Source: Ampullaceana balthica
Lineage: Eukaryota; Mollusca; Gastropoda; Lymnaeidae
Assembly: GCA_944989445.1 (NCBI GenBank)
Contig: CALYLW010000345.1
Location: forward strand, 62,001-126,000
Direction: 5' to 3'
Length of the DNA stretch: 64,000 nt
Below are positions 44,286-56,164 of this stretch, piece by piece (the stretch's first letter is position 1; each line of letters starts with the position of its first letter). The translations under genes were made by a program, and so were the position numbers. Below the pieces are notes generated by a model that did not search any database, was not told where the DNA came from, and worked only from the letters and a program-made list of their open reading frames with translations.

Positions 44286-45015
44286 TGTGAGAGAAGAGGG
44301 AGCACAGTGTGAGTGTGTGTCGTGTTGGGCGGGGGAAGGTAGAGGAAGCACAGTATGTGTGTGTGTCGCGTTGGGGGCAGGTAGAGGAAGCGAAGTGTGT
44401 GTGTGTGTGTCGTGTGGGAGTAGAGGGAACACAGTGTGTGTGTGTCGTGTGGGGGTAGAGGAAGCTCAGTGTGTGTGTGTGTGTGTGTCGTGTGGGTGTA
44501 GAGGAAGCACAGTGTGTGTGTGTGTCGTGTGGGGGTAGAGGAAGCTCAGTGTGTGTGTGTGTGTCGTGTGGGGGTAGAGGAAGCTCAGTGTGTGTGTGTC
44601 GTGTGGGGGTAGAGGAAGCTCAGTGTGTGTGTGTGTGTCGTGTGGGGGTAGAGGAAGCTCAGTGTGTGTGTGTGTGTGTCGTGTGGGGGTAGAGGAAGCT
44701 CAGTGTGTGTGTGTGTGTCGTGTGGGGGTAGAGGAAGCTCAGTGTGTGCGTGTGTGTCGTGTGGGGGTAGAGGAAGCTCAGTGTGTGTGTGTGTGTCGTG
44801 TGGGGGTAGAGGAAGCACAGTGTGTGTGTGTGTGTGTGTCGTGTGGGAGTAGAGGAAGCACAGTGTGTGTGTGTGTCGTGTTGGGGGTAGGTAGAGGAAG
44901 CACAGTGTGGGTGTGTGTCGTGTTGGGGGTAGGTAGAGGAAGCACAGTGTGTGTGTGTGTCGTGTTGGGGGTAGGTAGAGGAAGCACAGTGTGTGTTTGT
45001 TGTGTGGGGGGTTAG
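44286..45015. repeat. Composite array: (GT)n tracts alternating with a 24-bp block
   Basis: About 18 units of CGTGTGGGGGTAGAGGAAGC then (T/A)CAG, each followed by 4-11 GT repeats of varying length. End units carry a TTGGGGGTAGGTAG form. The constant block is kept while the GT part varies freely. Confidence 0.94.
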
Positions 45016-45504
45016 AGGGAGAGAGCACGGTGTAACGTATAATTGTGTATTGTATTGTTGTTGTTATTGTTATTCTTGTTTGCTGTTTGTTTTGGTTATT
45101 TTGTTGTTTTTTTTTGTTGTTTTTTTGTTTGTTTTTTTTTGTTTTTTTTGGAGAAAGGGGGCGGGAACGTAAAAACTAAAATTTTAAAAAAGCAATTCTT
45201 GGTCCTTTTACGAGTTTTTCTTTTGTATATCTGAAATCAAGGCGCTTTAATTCGGGCGAATGTTATGAAATATAAAAACTGCGGTCATCACATTACTGGC
45301 CCTGTAGGTCTTCTTTGAAACCCGATCAACGAGAATACGGGGCTGAGTAATTTTTTGCGTTTCTGAAATCAGAATGTTCGTGCGATTTCTACAAGTCGTA
45401 CTCAATCGCCATCTTATTTTTGTATCAATGATATTACTAAACTCAAATTTGCACACCAGAGTAAAATCAATGTAGAAAATCAATATTTCTCTAATCAAGC
45501 CAGT
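45016..45504. other. Unique spacer
   Basis: T/G homopolymer-rich to about 45150. An 86-codon minus frame (45247-45507) is unrecognised. Confidence 0.3.
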
Positions 45505-45592
45505 CACCAGTCACCAAGCCAGTCACCAAGCCAGTCACCAAGCCAGTCACCAAGCCAGTCACCAAGCCAGTCACCAAGCCAGTCACCAAGTC
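45505..45592. repeat. 12-bp repeat, about 7 copies
   Basis: CACCAAGCCAGT in tandem. Confidence 0.93.
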
Positions 45593-45989
45593 ACTCTATT
45601 CATCATTTACGTAAGGATCAGATCCAAACTTTCAATTGTGATTCAACAGAAATGTAAGGCTTGTTTATTATGAAAAATACAAATCATATTTACGTTTCTG
45701 AAACAAAACATAATTTCACGGAGACATGAGCCCCACCCCATCACCCCTCTCCGACAAACCACGAAGCTACCAGACGTTAAAATATGTAATCGTATTACCA
45801 AACATTGGCCAGGGGCAAGGGGCAAAGATTCCTTCGCTGCCCACCAAGCGCAGCAAAAAATCTACGGTACAGTCGGCTGAACATGTTGCACCTCGATGTC
45901 AAGAAAAATGGACCCATGACGCCATTATGGCCTCCCTCCTACTACGTCACTGGTACAGAGGCGTCGGCAGCTTCAGCTTGTCAGCATTT
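45593..45989. other. Unique spacer
   Basis: A plus frame from 45726 is open into the next array. No domain recognised. Confidence 0.3.
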
Positions 45990-46400
45990 ATAGTAAACAA
46001 AATGTCAGAACTTAGACTATCAAACATGTCAGTATTTAGACTAACCAGTATGTCAGTATTTGGATAAACCAGTGTGTCAGTATTTAGTCTAACCCACATG
46101 TCAGTATTAAGACTAACCAACATGTCAGTAATTAGACTAACCAGTATGTCAGTATTTGGACAAAACAGTGTGTCAGTATTTAGTCTAACCAACATGTCAG
46201 TATTTAAACTAACCAACATGTCAGTATTTAGACTAACCTAAATGTCAGTATAGACTAAACAAAAGTCATTAGACTAACCACAGCATAAGACTAAAAAAAC
46301 GTCAGTAAATAGACTAACCAAAATGTCAGAACTTAGACTAACAAACATGTCAAAACTTATTCTAATAAACATGTCAGAATTTAGACTAACCAAAGACTCC
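45990..46400. repeat. Degenerate 24-bp minisatellite, about 16 copies
   Basis: Unit: ATGTCAGTATTTAGACTAAC then CAAC, with many variants and a decayed right part. A minus frame is open (LNTDMLVS-type repeats). Confidence 0.9.
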
Positions 46401-46843
46401 CCAATATGCCATTATTTACACCCGTCTGCCATATTTGATCCTAGACTCACCAACAACGCGACTATCAGACGCCTGGTTCCCAGTGAATCCCTGGCCGGTA
46501 CCTTCAATGCCCCCAGTATGCAGATGAGGTTATTTGTTACGACAATCACGGTGTGAAGCTCTAAAGGGGATTTCATGTTTCCTTGTCACGGGGATGACTG
46601 GAATTGATTGCTGATCTCCGATGTATTCCCTCGATCTAACCAATAGTTGCTTGGAGATTCGTGGCCGTTTAGAACACTGGATTCCAGTCAAATTTGACAA
46701 AGTCGGCGTATCATAGAATCTTGTTACGCGCTCACACACACACGTCATTGTTGTTTGGTAGGATAGCAGTAATGATAATTTGAGAACTTATATAGCGCGG
46801 TAGCTGGGCTCAACATGCCTTACATAGAAAATTATATAATATA
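46401..46843. other. Unique spacer with the dispersed TATAGCGCGG motif
   Basis: 46772-46802 matches the block at 17565-17590. The rest has no recognised feature. Confidence 0.35.
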
Positions 46844-47408
46844 CTAGGTTGTGCTGCTGCGCCGTGGCGCCCACTTTTTTTAGGGTGCCTATGGCGTCCA
46901 CCTTTTTCAAAAGCCCAACTAAATTGTCCTTGTATGATAAATACGTAATATTAAACTTCCTTAAATGTACTAAAAGTATTTTATAATAGGGGTTGTAGGG
47001 AGCCTAAGGCGCCCACTTTTTTTTGGTCAAAAGCCCAAGTAACTTATCCTTTCATGATAAATACGAAATATTCCTGAAATGTACATAAAGTATTTATATA
47101 ATATTTTTTATAGTGCTAATCACCACACGATTTTTTAACTGCACGTCCCGTCTGTCCTGTCCGTGACGCTACTAATTTTAGAAAGCAGCGCACCAAATTA
47201 CTGCACCAAAAAATAACTCTTTGAGTCAGTCAGCACTGTTTACAACACAAATAATGACGTCAAAGGTTCGTGCGTTGTTTGGTTAATGTTAATCTGGGAA
47301 AAAAATGATTCTGATTTTTAAGTCTATATTTTCAAATTTTTTTTTAAAGCAGAGTGATGTCCCTTAGCGTTAGGCCACAGTCATAATTGAGGGTGTTTAT
47401 ATAATAGA
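46844..47408 (-). mobile_element. Helitron-like element family C
   Basis: Minus strand: begins A|TCTATTATATAAACACCC (47408) and ends GCAGCACAACCTAG|T (46844). GC-rich blocks GTGGGCGCC...GGCGCAG precede the end, like a terminal hairpin. Repeated internal block: TTGGGCTTTTGA, TTTATCATACAAGGA, ACGTATTT. The same modules recur in opposite orientation at 62450-63600. Confidence 0.6.
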
Positions 47409-47548
47409 TGTAATACAAAATATTCATATCTAACCTAAAAAATCATGTAATATGGATGGTACAAAAAAGCAAAGTCCGGAATGAAAAGTTTGAATACATG
47501 TCTTAAGCAAAGTTTTGGAGGCCTCAGTAGTAGGCCCACTAGTATTAT

Positions 47549-47830
47549 CTTATCTTATCTTATCTTATCTATACAGACGCTCCTTCTAAGCAGAAGATAA
47601 TTGCGTCCACAGACCATGACAGATGATCTGTTGGCAAGTGATGCAGAGTTCACAGGCCACGGCTTTATGGGTTCCACGCATTACCCAGCCGCCTAACTAG
47701 TGTTAGGTACCCATTCGGAGCTGGGTGACTCAGGGACGACATAGGCCCCGGGATTAAGTCCTTGCCTTCACATGGATTCGAACCCGTAACCATCGGTACG
47801 CCAGTCGAGCGCGCTGCCACTCGACCACCG
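47549..47830 (-). mobile_element. tRNA-derived SINE, copy 2, with target duplication
   Basis: Same structure as 4370-4665: box A GTGGTCGAGTGGC, box B-like GGTTCGAATCC, CTTCT-GCTT-AGAAG stem-loop and a tail of AGATAAG units. Flanked by AGTATTAT at 47541-47548 and 47831-47838, a direct sign of target-primed insertion. Confidence 0.92.
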
Positions 47831-47838
47831 AGTATTAT

Positions 47839-48061
47839 ATTAAGAATGTGTAATGATAGAGAAAATCCATTGTTTTGGGGCAGAAATTGATAATGCAATT
47901 TTGGTGGATGTTTTAGTGATTTTAAATTATCCTATAATTCATTATTAATTTGTAGGACAAATAGTCAAGGACGAGTTATTGCTTGAACGTTGGATTGTTT
48001 GTTAATTTTAGTTGTGATTTTTTTTTAAATGAACTTGAAAGACTCGATGATAAAGTAGCAT
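47839..48061. other. Unique AT-rich spacer
   Basis: No feature recognised. Confidence 0.3.
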
Positions 48062-48570
48062 AAAGTAAGAGTGTATTGGATCCCGAGCCACGTCATTGTT
48101 GAAGGCAATGAAAATGCTAACTTCCTGGCAAAATCCGGGGCGGCCCGAACCCAACCAGATGTCCCAACCACTTATCTGGAGGCATAAAGCTGTCTTGCAG
48201 ACTACACTAGGAACACGTGGCTCGCTCGACAGGACGACTGCAAGAAGTCGAAGAGACAAACGATGGAAACTGAGTCGAAAACACCAGAGCTGTGCGACTC
48301 AAATGGCAACGGAGCACTGTCCCACCAGCTCTTACTTAAGCTGGCGATGCCACAACAGGGACCCGAACTGCCAGCATTGCAGCCTAACCTCTGAAACAGT
48401 GGTGCACCTGTTGACTTTGTGACCCACGCTGAACATAGCCGTGGGGTTAGGGTGGAGAGAGCCCTACGCTCAGACATAGATGTATGACACTGCCCCGAAA
48501 GATGGAGCAGGTTGCCCAGGTGTTAGCCGAAGACTTTGAGAGTGCAATGTCAACCTTCCAGTAGTACAGT
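48062..48570 (+). pseudogene. LINE fragment with RNase H end and C-terminal zinc knuckle (I/Jockey-like)
   Basis: RVYWIPSHVIVEGNENANFL, then AKSG, matches the last RNase H motif of I/Jockey-type LINEs. The usual catalytic Asp (NExAD) is Asn here. A stop follows at about 48183. From about 48200 another frame carries TEHCPTSSYLSWRCHNRD, then CQHCSLTSETVVHLLTL, stop, PTL: a C-x2-C-x8-H-x4-(C lost) knuckle. So at least one frameshift and one lost cysteine, inactive. Snails carry such I-clade elements (Nimbus in Biomphalaria); this is family-level recall. Confidence 0.75.
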
Positions 48571-48810
48571 TTGTTGGTTACGTCAAATTACTATCGTAAA
48601 TTTAATAATTTTGGTAAGCTGTTACTCGTGATATCAATTCCGTAATAGTTGTAACCCCTGACAGTAATCTTGTACAATTAAGAAATTTGACAGCAGCACA
48701 TCAGGGGGCCAACCGTGTCCTAGAGTTTGTTCATCATTTCAAATAATAGGAAACACCATGGGTCTTTAGAAAGTTGATCATTTCAGATGAAGTTGAGCAC
48801 ATCTGTCCGC
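48571..48810. other. Unique spacer
   Basis: Perhaps the 3' trailer of the LINE; no tail repeat found. Confidence 0.3.
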
Positions 48811-48813
48811 TTG

Positions 48814-49085
48814 GGGGCCGTCCATAAAGTACGTCACGCTCCAGAGGGGGGAGGGGTGTAAGAAAGTGTGACAGTTTGTGACAGGGGGAGGTGGGTGTCC
48901 AGCCATGTGTGACGTCACGATGTTTTATATTAAATTTTAATTATTTTGTTAATAAAAAACACAATTTTGATCGAAAGTGTGGCATACTTTAGGGGCGGGG
49001 GGGGGGACTCAAGATTTGTGACAGGGGGAAAGGGGGGGGGGTTAAAATGGTCAAAAATAGCGTGACGTACTTTATGGACGGCCCC
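48814..49085. mobile_element. MITE copy 2
   Basis: Ends GGGGCCGTCCATAAAGTACG and its inverse CGTACTTTATGGACGGCCCC. Direct repeat TTG flanks it (48811-48813, 49086-49088). Interior as in copy 1 with small indels. Ends better conserved than copy 1. Confidence 0.9.
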
Positions 49086-49088
49086 TTG

Positions 49089-49354
49089 TCAAAGTTAAGC
49101 GCAAGCTTCCAGTTGTCAAAATTATCTCTTTTCGGCCAACGACGTGTCTTTAAAACAAGATAATTCATTGACATTGTTTACGAGTGTTACATGTCACAGA
49201 CGCATGTAACATGTGCTTTATATCTCGGACCGCTGTTCATATCCGGTTTCCGATTTATTGTTGTTGTCTAGCTTCCGAAACATCCGTTCTGTAAGGATAC
49301 AAATATAATATATTTTTACCGGAATTGGAATCCAATGATCTTTTGTGTCTTCGA
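49089..49354. other. Unique spacer
   Basis: No feature recognised. Confidence 0.3.
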
Positions 49355-50060
49355 GTAGACAATGGTCTCGTGTGTCTTAAAATAGCCAATGGTCTCATAT
49401 GTCTTAAAATAGCCAATGGTCTCGTGTGTCTTAAAATAGCCAATGGTCTCGTGTGTCTTAAAATAGCCAATGGTCTCGTGTGTCTTAAAATAGCCAATGG
49501 TCTCGTGTGTCTTAAAATAACCAATGGTCTCGTGTGTCTTAAAATAGCCAATGGTCTCGTGTGTCTTAAAATAGCCAATGGTCTCATGTGTCTTAAAATA
49601 GCCCAATGGTCTCATATGTCTTAAAATAGCCAATGGTCTCATGTGTCTTAAAGTAGCCAACGGTCTCGTGTGTCTTAAAATAGCCAATGGTCTCGTGTGT
49701 CTTAAATAGCCAATGGTCTCGTGTGTCTTAAAATAGCCAATGGTCTCGTGTGTCTTAAAATAGCCAATGGTTTCGTGTGTCTTAAAATAGCCAATGGTCT
49801 CGTGTGTCTTAAAATAGCCAATGGTCTCGTGTGTCTTAAAATAGCCAATGGTCTCGTGTGTCTTAAAATAGCCCATGGTCTCATATGTCTTAAAATAGCC
49901 CATGGTCTCATATGTCTTAAAATAGCCAATGGTCTCATGTGTCTTAAAATAGCCCATGGTCTCATATGTCTTAAAATAGCCAATGGTCTCATGTGTCTTA
50001 AAGTAGCCAATGGTCTCATGTGTCTTCAAGTAGCCAATGGTCTTGTGTGTCTTCAGATAA
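49355..50060. repeat. Minisatellite, 27-bp unit, about 26 copies
   Basis: Unit: AATAGCCAATGGTCTCGTGT then GTCTTAA. Variants ATATGTC and GCCCATGG cluster at 49870-49980. 27 is a multiple of three, so minus frames up to 281 codons (TIGYFKTHE repeats, then RPLAILRHT after a slip at 49600) and a plus frame (NGLVCLKIA) stay open. Artefact. Confidence 0.96.
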
Positions 50061-50629
50061 CCAATGCCCTTGTGTTTTTCCAGACTTGTGTAGTGTTCGT
50101 CTCGTAGACTCTGAAGTGAATTTCTCTCAACCTTCGGCATCACTGTGTTGAGGTCTGTCATTGAGTCCCTTGGTACGAACTATTGATCCTGTGTGGGTCC
50201 CGTGTGTGTTCACTAACATTAAGTTACTCTAACCGCTAATCACCCCTGGAGCCAAATTCCTAAATTCATTGTAAACAAAAACAATGGGCGGGTTTACAGT
50301 GTAGGAACCAATTTTTAAAAAACTAATAACGAGATCTAGACAATATTTTAGGAGACCAAAAAGTTTTCATTTTATAAGCGTTCACTTTTATTTTGAAAAA
50401 CAAAATGAATAACCGCCATATTAAGTAAGTGGTCGAGATTAGGAAATCCAATCAACTTTTATTGATTTAAGTTTGTCAAACAGTCTCCAGGAAAATGAAG
50501 CATCGGTTTGGTTGATAGGAATAATAAGGACATCGTTCTGTGAGATTATAGAAATATAACACGAGTGAGGTCAAGGACAAAGGAAAGAGAATGGGGAAGA
50601 GAGATATTTAGATGGTTACTATAGAATGG
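50061..50629. other. Unique spacer
   Basis: No feature recognised. Confidence 0.3.
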
Positions 50630-50775
50630 GAAGTAAGAGAGAAAGAAAGTGTGTGTGAGACAGAGGGAGCGAGAGAGAGATTGACAGATGGGGGAGAGAG
50701 AGTGACGGGGGGGGGAGTGCGTGTGACAGAGGGAGGGAGAGTGCGTGTGACAGAGGGAGGGAGAGAGATAATTTG
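50630..50775. repeat. GA-rich microsatellite with a 26-bp duplication
   Basis: GAGAGAGA tracts. GTGCGTGTGACAGAGGGAGG occurs twice (50717, 50743). Confidence 0.85.
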
Positions 50776-51516
50776 ACGTTTTCAAAACATGTTCGACTGT
50801 TGTTAAGAATAAATACGAAGGTGACCTTGTGTTTGCTGGCCTGTATTCTTGAAATTAAGTCAAATGGCCACAAGAGTGATATCTCAAGAAATAAATGATT
50901 AAAAGTTTGGGTTTTTTTTTAAATATATTTTATAAAAGTTGCGCTACAGAAATTTATGCTTCTGTGAGTGGGAGGATGATCTAGAGTCTAGAGCTAGAAA
51001 TAAAGACTGGCCCGGTACACTGCCTGTACGCTAGTATACATGTAATCATGTTTTATCGTTTTAATCATTTACTTTGTAAAAATAGCTAAGTGTATTCACT
51101 GAATTCACGTGTGAGCTGAAAACGCCGTAGAATTATTTATTTTGTGTGGGTTTTGTTCTACTCCAAATCCTGGTAAGTTGACATTGTAAGACTTGCAATA
51201 AAGCAAGTAGAACACGGAAAGGTCCTAAATTTCTCGTTTTTGTACGCTTATACTCTATGTCATGTTAACACCATACGGTAATAAAACTAATTATCAGGTA
51301 TACAGCACAGCTACGGATTACTGAATATTCAGATAATCTGGGCTCGATGATCAATAATCTTTTCAACTGATATTTTGGGAGTTAGGAAATTGACTCACAA
51401 TCTAACTTATATTTTTGTGCTAGGAAATCGACACGCAGTCCAAATAACATTTGTGAGATCGCTTTGGGTCGTTGTTTGTTGTAATTTGGGATCATTCATT
51501 GAAATGATTAAAAGCA
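50776..51516. other. Unique spacer
   Basis: No feature recognised. Confidence 0.3.
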
Positions 51517-51650
51517 TTGTCATTATATGAAAGTTGTGTGCTCAATAACTTGAGAACATTTGAACGTACTCAAGCATGTGTGTTATTTGAAAATTGTGTC
51601 CTCATAACTTTTGAACATTTGAACGTACTAAAGCCTGTGTGTTATATGAA
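51517..51650. repeat. Imperfect 60-bp duplication
   Basis: Two and a half copies with AACATTTGAACGTACT and GTGTGTTATATGAAA. Confidence 0.8.
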
Positions 51651-51709
51651 ACGTTTAAGCTGTTGGCCTATATCACTACAGATCTGTTACCAGCTGTGAC
51701 GAGGTAGAC

Positions 51710-51782
51710 AAAGACAGAGAGAGACAGGGGGGAAAGAGAGGGAGGGAGGGAGAGAGAGAGAGCGATAGAGAGAGAGAGAAAC
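51710..51782. repeat. GA microsatellite
   Basis: GAGAGAGACAGGGGGGAAAG then GAGAGA tracts. Confidence 0.9.
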
Positions 51783-52548
51783 ACTATAGCCATGACACAT
51801 GGCATGTCATTTTTTTGTATGTCATTTCCCAGAAAGTCAATGGTATAATATCACAAGACTGCTGGCCGCCGTTGGTTCAATCGATGGCCTTATGGAGCCC
51901 TGTAGGAGATCGATTAATTCATGACAAAAGAAGACAGATGTGACCAGTCTATAAATAGAACTGTTAGTCCAAGCCTTCATAAAATTGCCTTTCGAGACAA
52001 CATTAGAGTCAATAGAATCGATAAAACATTGAGCTGTAATCAGATCGTTCAATGGACTGGGGCCAAGAGTTCTGACCTTTAACAAAGTTTAGGGGCTAGA
52101 TTTCGTAATCAACAGAGCATACTTTGATATCGATACTGTTATAAATGCATTCGGTCGTATCGATGCTATTATAAATGAATTTGAGTTTAAGTGTTAATAA
52201 AAACGATTTTTTAGAATAGTCCAACTGACATGTAATATTTAGCATCTTTGTTCCCTTATTAGCTTATTTATGATTAAAATTTGTGTATTTCTTTTACCCC
52301 ACATACTTGTTTCGTATCTATTATTATAAAATCTTAGGCCGAGGTTTCAATATTTTAATCTCCTTGTTGTCGTGCTATTAACAAATGTTTAAATTTTCAA
52401 GCCTATACCAACTACCTTTTATCATTATCTAATTTTAGGGAGGAAAAGCCGAGAAAAAAAAAGATTCTGAACCAAATACTTTAGTAAAATATTTTATATC
52501 AACTGTATAAAGGTTAACAGAGGTTTAAGAACAATTTTATGTCAACTA
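51783..52548. other. Unique spacer
   Basis: An 82-codon minus frame (51837-52085) is unrecognised. The rest is AT-rich. Confidence 0.3.
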
Positions 52549-52649
52549 CTAGCAACAAAGACCGCCCAAGGACGTGAATAAGTATAGGGTGACCTGTGAA
52601 GTTCATGGACGCTATGTTTTGGTAGTTGTTATGCAGGGCAAGGGATGTG

Positions 52650-52872
52650 GACAACAACAACAACAACAGCAAAAACAACAAAAACAACAACAACAACAAC
52701 AGCAACAACAACAGCAAAAAAACAACAACAACAAAAACAACAACAACAGCAACAACAGCAACAACAACAGCAACAACAACAATAACAACAACCACAAAAC
52801 AACAACAACAAAACAACAACAAAAAACAACAACAACAAAACAACAACAACAATAACAGCAACAAAAAACAAA
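52650..52872. repeat. (CAA)n-rich microsatellite
   Basis: CAA/AAC repeats with AGC and AAAA interruptions; all six frames are nearly open. It begins 12 bases from the end of the helicase motif (minus sense). Confidence 0.95.
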
Positions 52873-52883
52873 CAACACTTAAA

Positions 52884-53000
52884 ACTCTTGCCACTACCCC
52901 CAGGACCATCAAGGAAAACGTATTTAACAGAATTGTCATTGGAATAAGCGGCAGGCATCACTTCAAGATGGGAACAACATACTGAATTATGAAAAAAATT
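52884..53000 (-). pseudogene. Helitron Pif1-like helicase fragment (Walker A)
   Basis: Minus frame reads NSVKYVFLDGPGGSGKSFK. GPGGSGKS (52907-52884) is the P-loop of Pif1-type helicases, and FLDGPGGSGKS with a hydrophobic strand before it is typical of Helitron RepHel proteins. Homology stops where the CAA repeat starts. Only about 30 codons of a domain of some 500 are left. Confidence 0.72.
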
Positions 53001-53151
53001 CTGCACCAAAAGTAACTCGTTTTGAACCTCCGAGTAATATGTAAATTTTTCTCCGCTAGTGATTGGCTGCAGGAGTCATATGTGTTTGAGGGACCAATCG
53101 CTATAGATGACGGGACAGAACGGACGGAACTTTGCCTTTTATTATATAGGA

Positions 53152-53775
53152 TGTAACATATTAATAACTATCTTTACTCTCATTCACAGTCAGCTAAATA
53201 ATGGTTCTCGTTCTTTTTTTAGGTCGATCCGTTCGGATCGCGGATCACTGAGGCAAACTGTCTATTCGTCGTATAATTCGCATCAACTCCCACCCCCCCC
53301 CCACCCCCCAGTTTTGTGGAAGACAAAGTGCGGCTTATTTGGCGAAAAATACGGTTTGTCTTTATTTTTATCAGACTTTAGAATATAATTCAAAGAATTA
53401 ACTTAAAAAGCAAGGTAGTTTAACAGGTACAACACAGATTATATTTTTCCATTTAACATTTCATCGGGTGAGATTAAATAGTTTAGTGACATCCGCGGTA
53501 GCTGGAATAGTTGTACGACATATTGGGTAGCTAATAACTCTATGGGACTGGAACACTGAGATTGTTCAGCTGTCTTTAAATAAAGCTGACCTTAGAACAC
53601 GCCACGAGTCCAGTTCACGAGATCGGACCAAGGTCGTGACCCTGTAACTCAGCCGTCCTTGACCTTCGTAGTAATGGTGTAAGTTTTTTTTTCCCCGAAT
53701 TCCGCCTCACCACAAATCCCGTATTCCCAGTAACGGATCAATTCTGTTTTGTCCGGCTGTCATCTTGTTCACTCC
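53152..53775. other. Unique spacer
   Basis: C-run 53290-53308. A short frame at 53107-53388 starts inside the Helitron end. No gene. Confidence 0.3.
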
Positions 53776-54575
53776 ATTCCTGTACACTGTACAACTTGTT
53801 GATCCAGTTTCTCTTTGTGGTATTTTTATATTACTATATTCTTCTTTCTATTGCTAGTATGTACATCGTTCGCTTCCATAAGTCTTTCCTGTACAACTTG
53901 GTGCTCCGGTTTCTCTTTTGGGTCTTTCTCATTCTATCCATCGGTCTGTCATTGGTATCGCTAGTATGTACATCTTTCACTCCATAAGTCTATTCCTGTA
54001 CAAGCCTGTGCTTCATTTTCTCTTTTGGGTCTTTCTCACTCTATACATCGGTCTAGCGCAAGTATGTACATCTTTCACTCCATAAGTCTATTCCTGTACA
54101 AGCATGTGCTTCATTTTCTCTTTTGGGTCTTTCTCACTCTATACATCGGTCTAGCGCAAGTATGTACATCTTTCACTCCATAAGTCTATTCCTGTACAAG
54201 CCTGTGCTTCATTTTCTCTTTTGGGTCTTTCTCACTCTATACATCGGTCTAGCGCAAGTATGTACATCTTTCACTCCATAAGTCTATTCCTGTACAAGCC
54301 TGTGCTTCATTTTCTCTTTTGGGTCTTTCTCACTCTATACATCGGTCTAGCGCAAGTATGTACATCTTTCACTCCATAAGTCTATTCCTGTACAAGCCTG
54401 TGCTTCATTTTCTCTTTTGGGTCTTTCTCACTCTATACATCGGTCTAGCGCAAGTATGTACATCTTTCACTCCATAAGTCTATTCCTGTACAAGCCTGTG
54501 CTTCATTTTCTCTTTTGGGTCTTTCTCACTCTATACATCGGTCTAGCGCAAGTATGTACATCTTTCACTACATTA
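53776..54575. repeat. Satellite-like array, 98-bp unit, about 8 copies
   Basis: Unit includes TACATCTTTCACTCCATAAG, TCTATTCCTGTACAAGCCTG, TTCTCTTTTGGGTCTTTCTC and ATCGGTCTAGCGCAAGTATG. Units 3-8 are near-identical; the first two are diverged, with different lengths. Confidence 0.95.
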
Positions 54576-54728
<153 letters not shown>

Positions 54729-54884
54729 TAGTTCTCCCTTCCCCTATTCTGTTTGGCGGGACTCCCCGAACCTAGCAATAGACGCTGTCTCAAGACACGG
54801 GAGCTGTATATCAAGTGTTTATTGATTTGAGCGAACACTCACGTTGGTACGGAGGGTGCTTCGAAAATAGGGATGTTGAATACA

Positions 54885-55085
54885 CAAAATAGTGATAGTT
54901 GGTACACGATTGTGATGGTTAATGATAGTGAAAGTTGACACATAATTGAGATATTAGGTTGCCAATAGTGATAGTTTGCTAGACAATTGTGATAGTAGGT
55001 TAATAATAGTGATAGTTGGAACACAGTTGTGATAGTTGGTTAACAATAGTGATAGTTTGGTACACAATTGTGATTGTTGGTACAC
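54885..55085. repeat. Degenerate repeat of about 40 bp
   Basis: AATAGTGATAGTTGGTACAC and AATTGTGATAGT alternate about five times. Confidence 0.85.
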
Positions 55086-56164
55086 ATAACGTTGATATTT
55101 GAGTCACATCACACGTTAAACTTGTTGATTAAAATGTGTATTCCTCTGTGTTGCTATACAACACTGGCACGCTTTCTCTACTTCGTTGGTTACCAATATT
55201 TTTAGAATAAGATTTTAAAAAAATAAATTTAAAATAGATTTTAAAAAGACTTTGACTTAATCTAACGCACTGGCCTCTTGTCGGCGTATACTTTTTTAAA
55301 ACAAATTTTACACCATTATCATTGGTTCTCTTAGGTAGTACTCATAAGTTTCAATTAGCAATACTTTGGTAACTTACTGTTTCAATTAGCAATACTTTGG
55401 TAACTTACTGTTTCATTTAGCTGTTGTAACCTTTGGTAACTATTCACCGTAAGGAATATCCCTGTTGGAATCAGAAGAAAGATTTGTTTCCACTGATTTA
55501 GTAAGTTCTCTTGTTGGCATATATGTTTTGTAACCAGCATACTGAGCGACTTTGCAGCAAACCACAGAACCACAGGGTTTGTCATTTCTCAGACCGGACA
55601 ACGTCACATCTCTCGACGTAATGTTACAATTTTTAAATGAAGTTTCCTTAAGACTTTGTTTTCAGCATGAAAATATAAAACGTTTTTGTCAAATATTAAG
55701 TCATAGAAGTTACTTCAATCTAACTAGAATAAACCGGGAATGGTTTTACACTAAATTTCCAGCTTTCCTTCTTTTTAGTCTTTATTTTGTGACGGCCCCA
55801 CGAGCTCTGGCTATAATAAATTTGACGATTTTGTGTGTTGAATTGTTGAGGTCACAATTCTTGACTTGTGGTCCATAAAGTTGACCCAGAGACAATATGC
55901 CGAAAGAGCTTTTTAAAAAAAAACTGTGCTAATTAGTCAACTGTTTTATTACGGCTGAATTTTTTATTTCTTTTATAATAATGTTATTTCCAGTTTTAGA
56001 TATTTTTGTAAAGATCATCCTGACATGCCTTATTTCCAGGCAAACACAGAGAAACACATAACTCTGATGACGTATTGTTGGAATGATGTCTCTGGCATTT
56101 GTCTTTCAGATGCCCACCCCCCACCCCACCACCCCACTTGAAACTTGAGGCGCTTCATCCGGTC
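55086..56164. other. Mostly unique, with a 31-bp duplication
   Basis: At 55349-55430, TTCAATTAGCAATACTTTGG then TAACTTACTG occurs two and a half times. A 108-codon plus frame (55552-55878) is unrecognised. Confidence 0.35.

Larger units (their letters stand above)
52549..53151 (-). mobile_element. Helitron-like element family B, copy 4, with helicase debris
   Basis: Minus strand: A|TCCTATATAATAAAAGGC (53151) to CTTTGTTGCTAG|T (52549). Unlike the other three copies the 3' end is the canonical CTAG. The interior has the family 5' region (53150-52985), then a fragment encoding a helicase Walker A motif, then a (CAA)n tract, then unrelated sequence and the 3' end. Confidence 0.8.

Noticed and set aside
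49316..50161. 281-codon minus-strand frame
   Set aside because: Produced by the 27-bp array; switches from one repeat peptide to another at an indel, with both strands open.
52574..52985. Polyglutamine/asparagine protein
   Set aside because: The frame is the CAA microsatellite; every frame is open there and it lies inside a Helitron.
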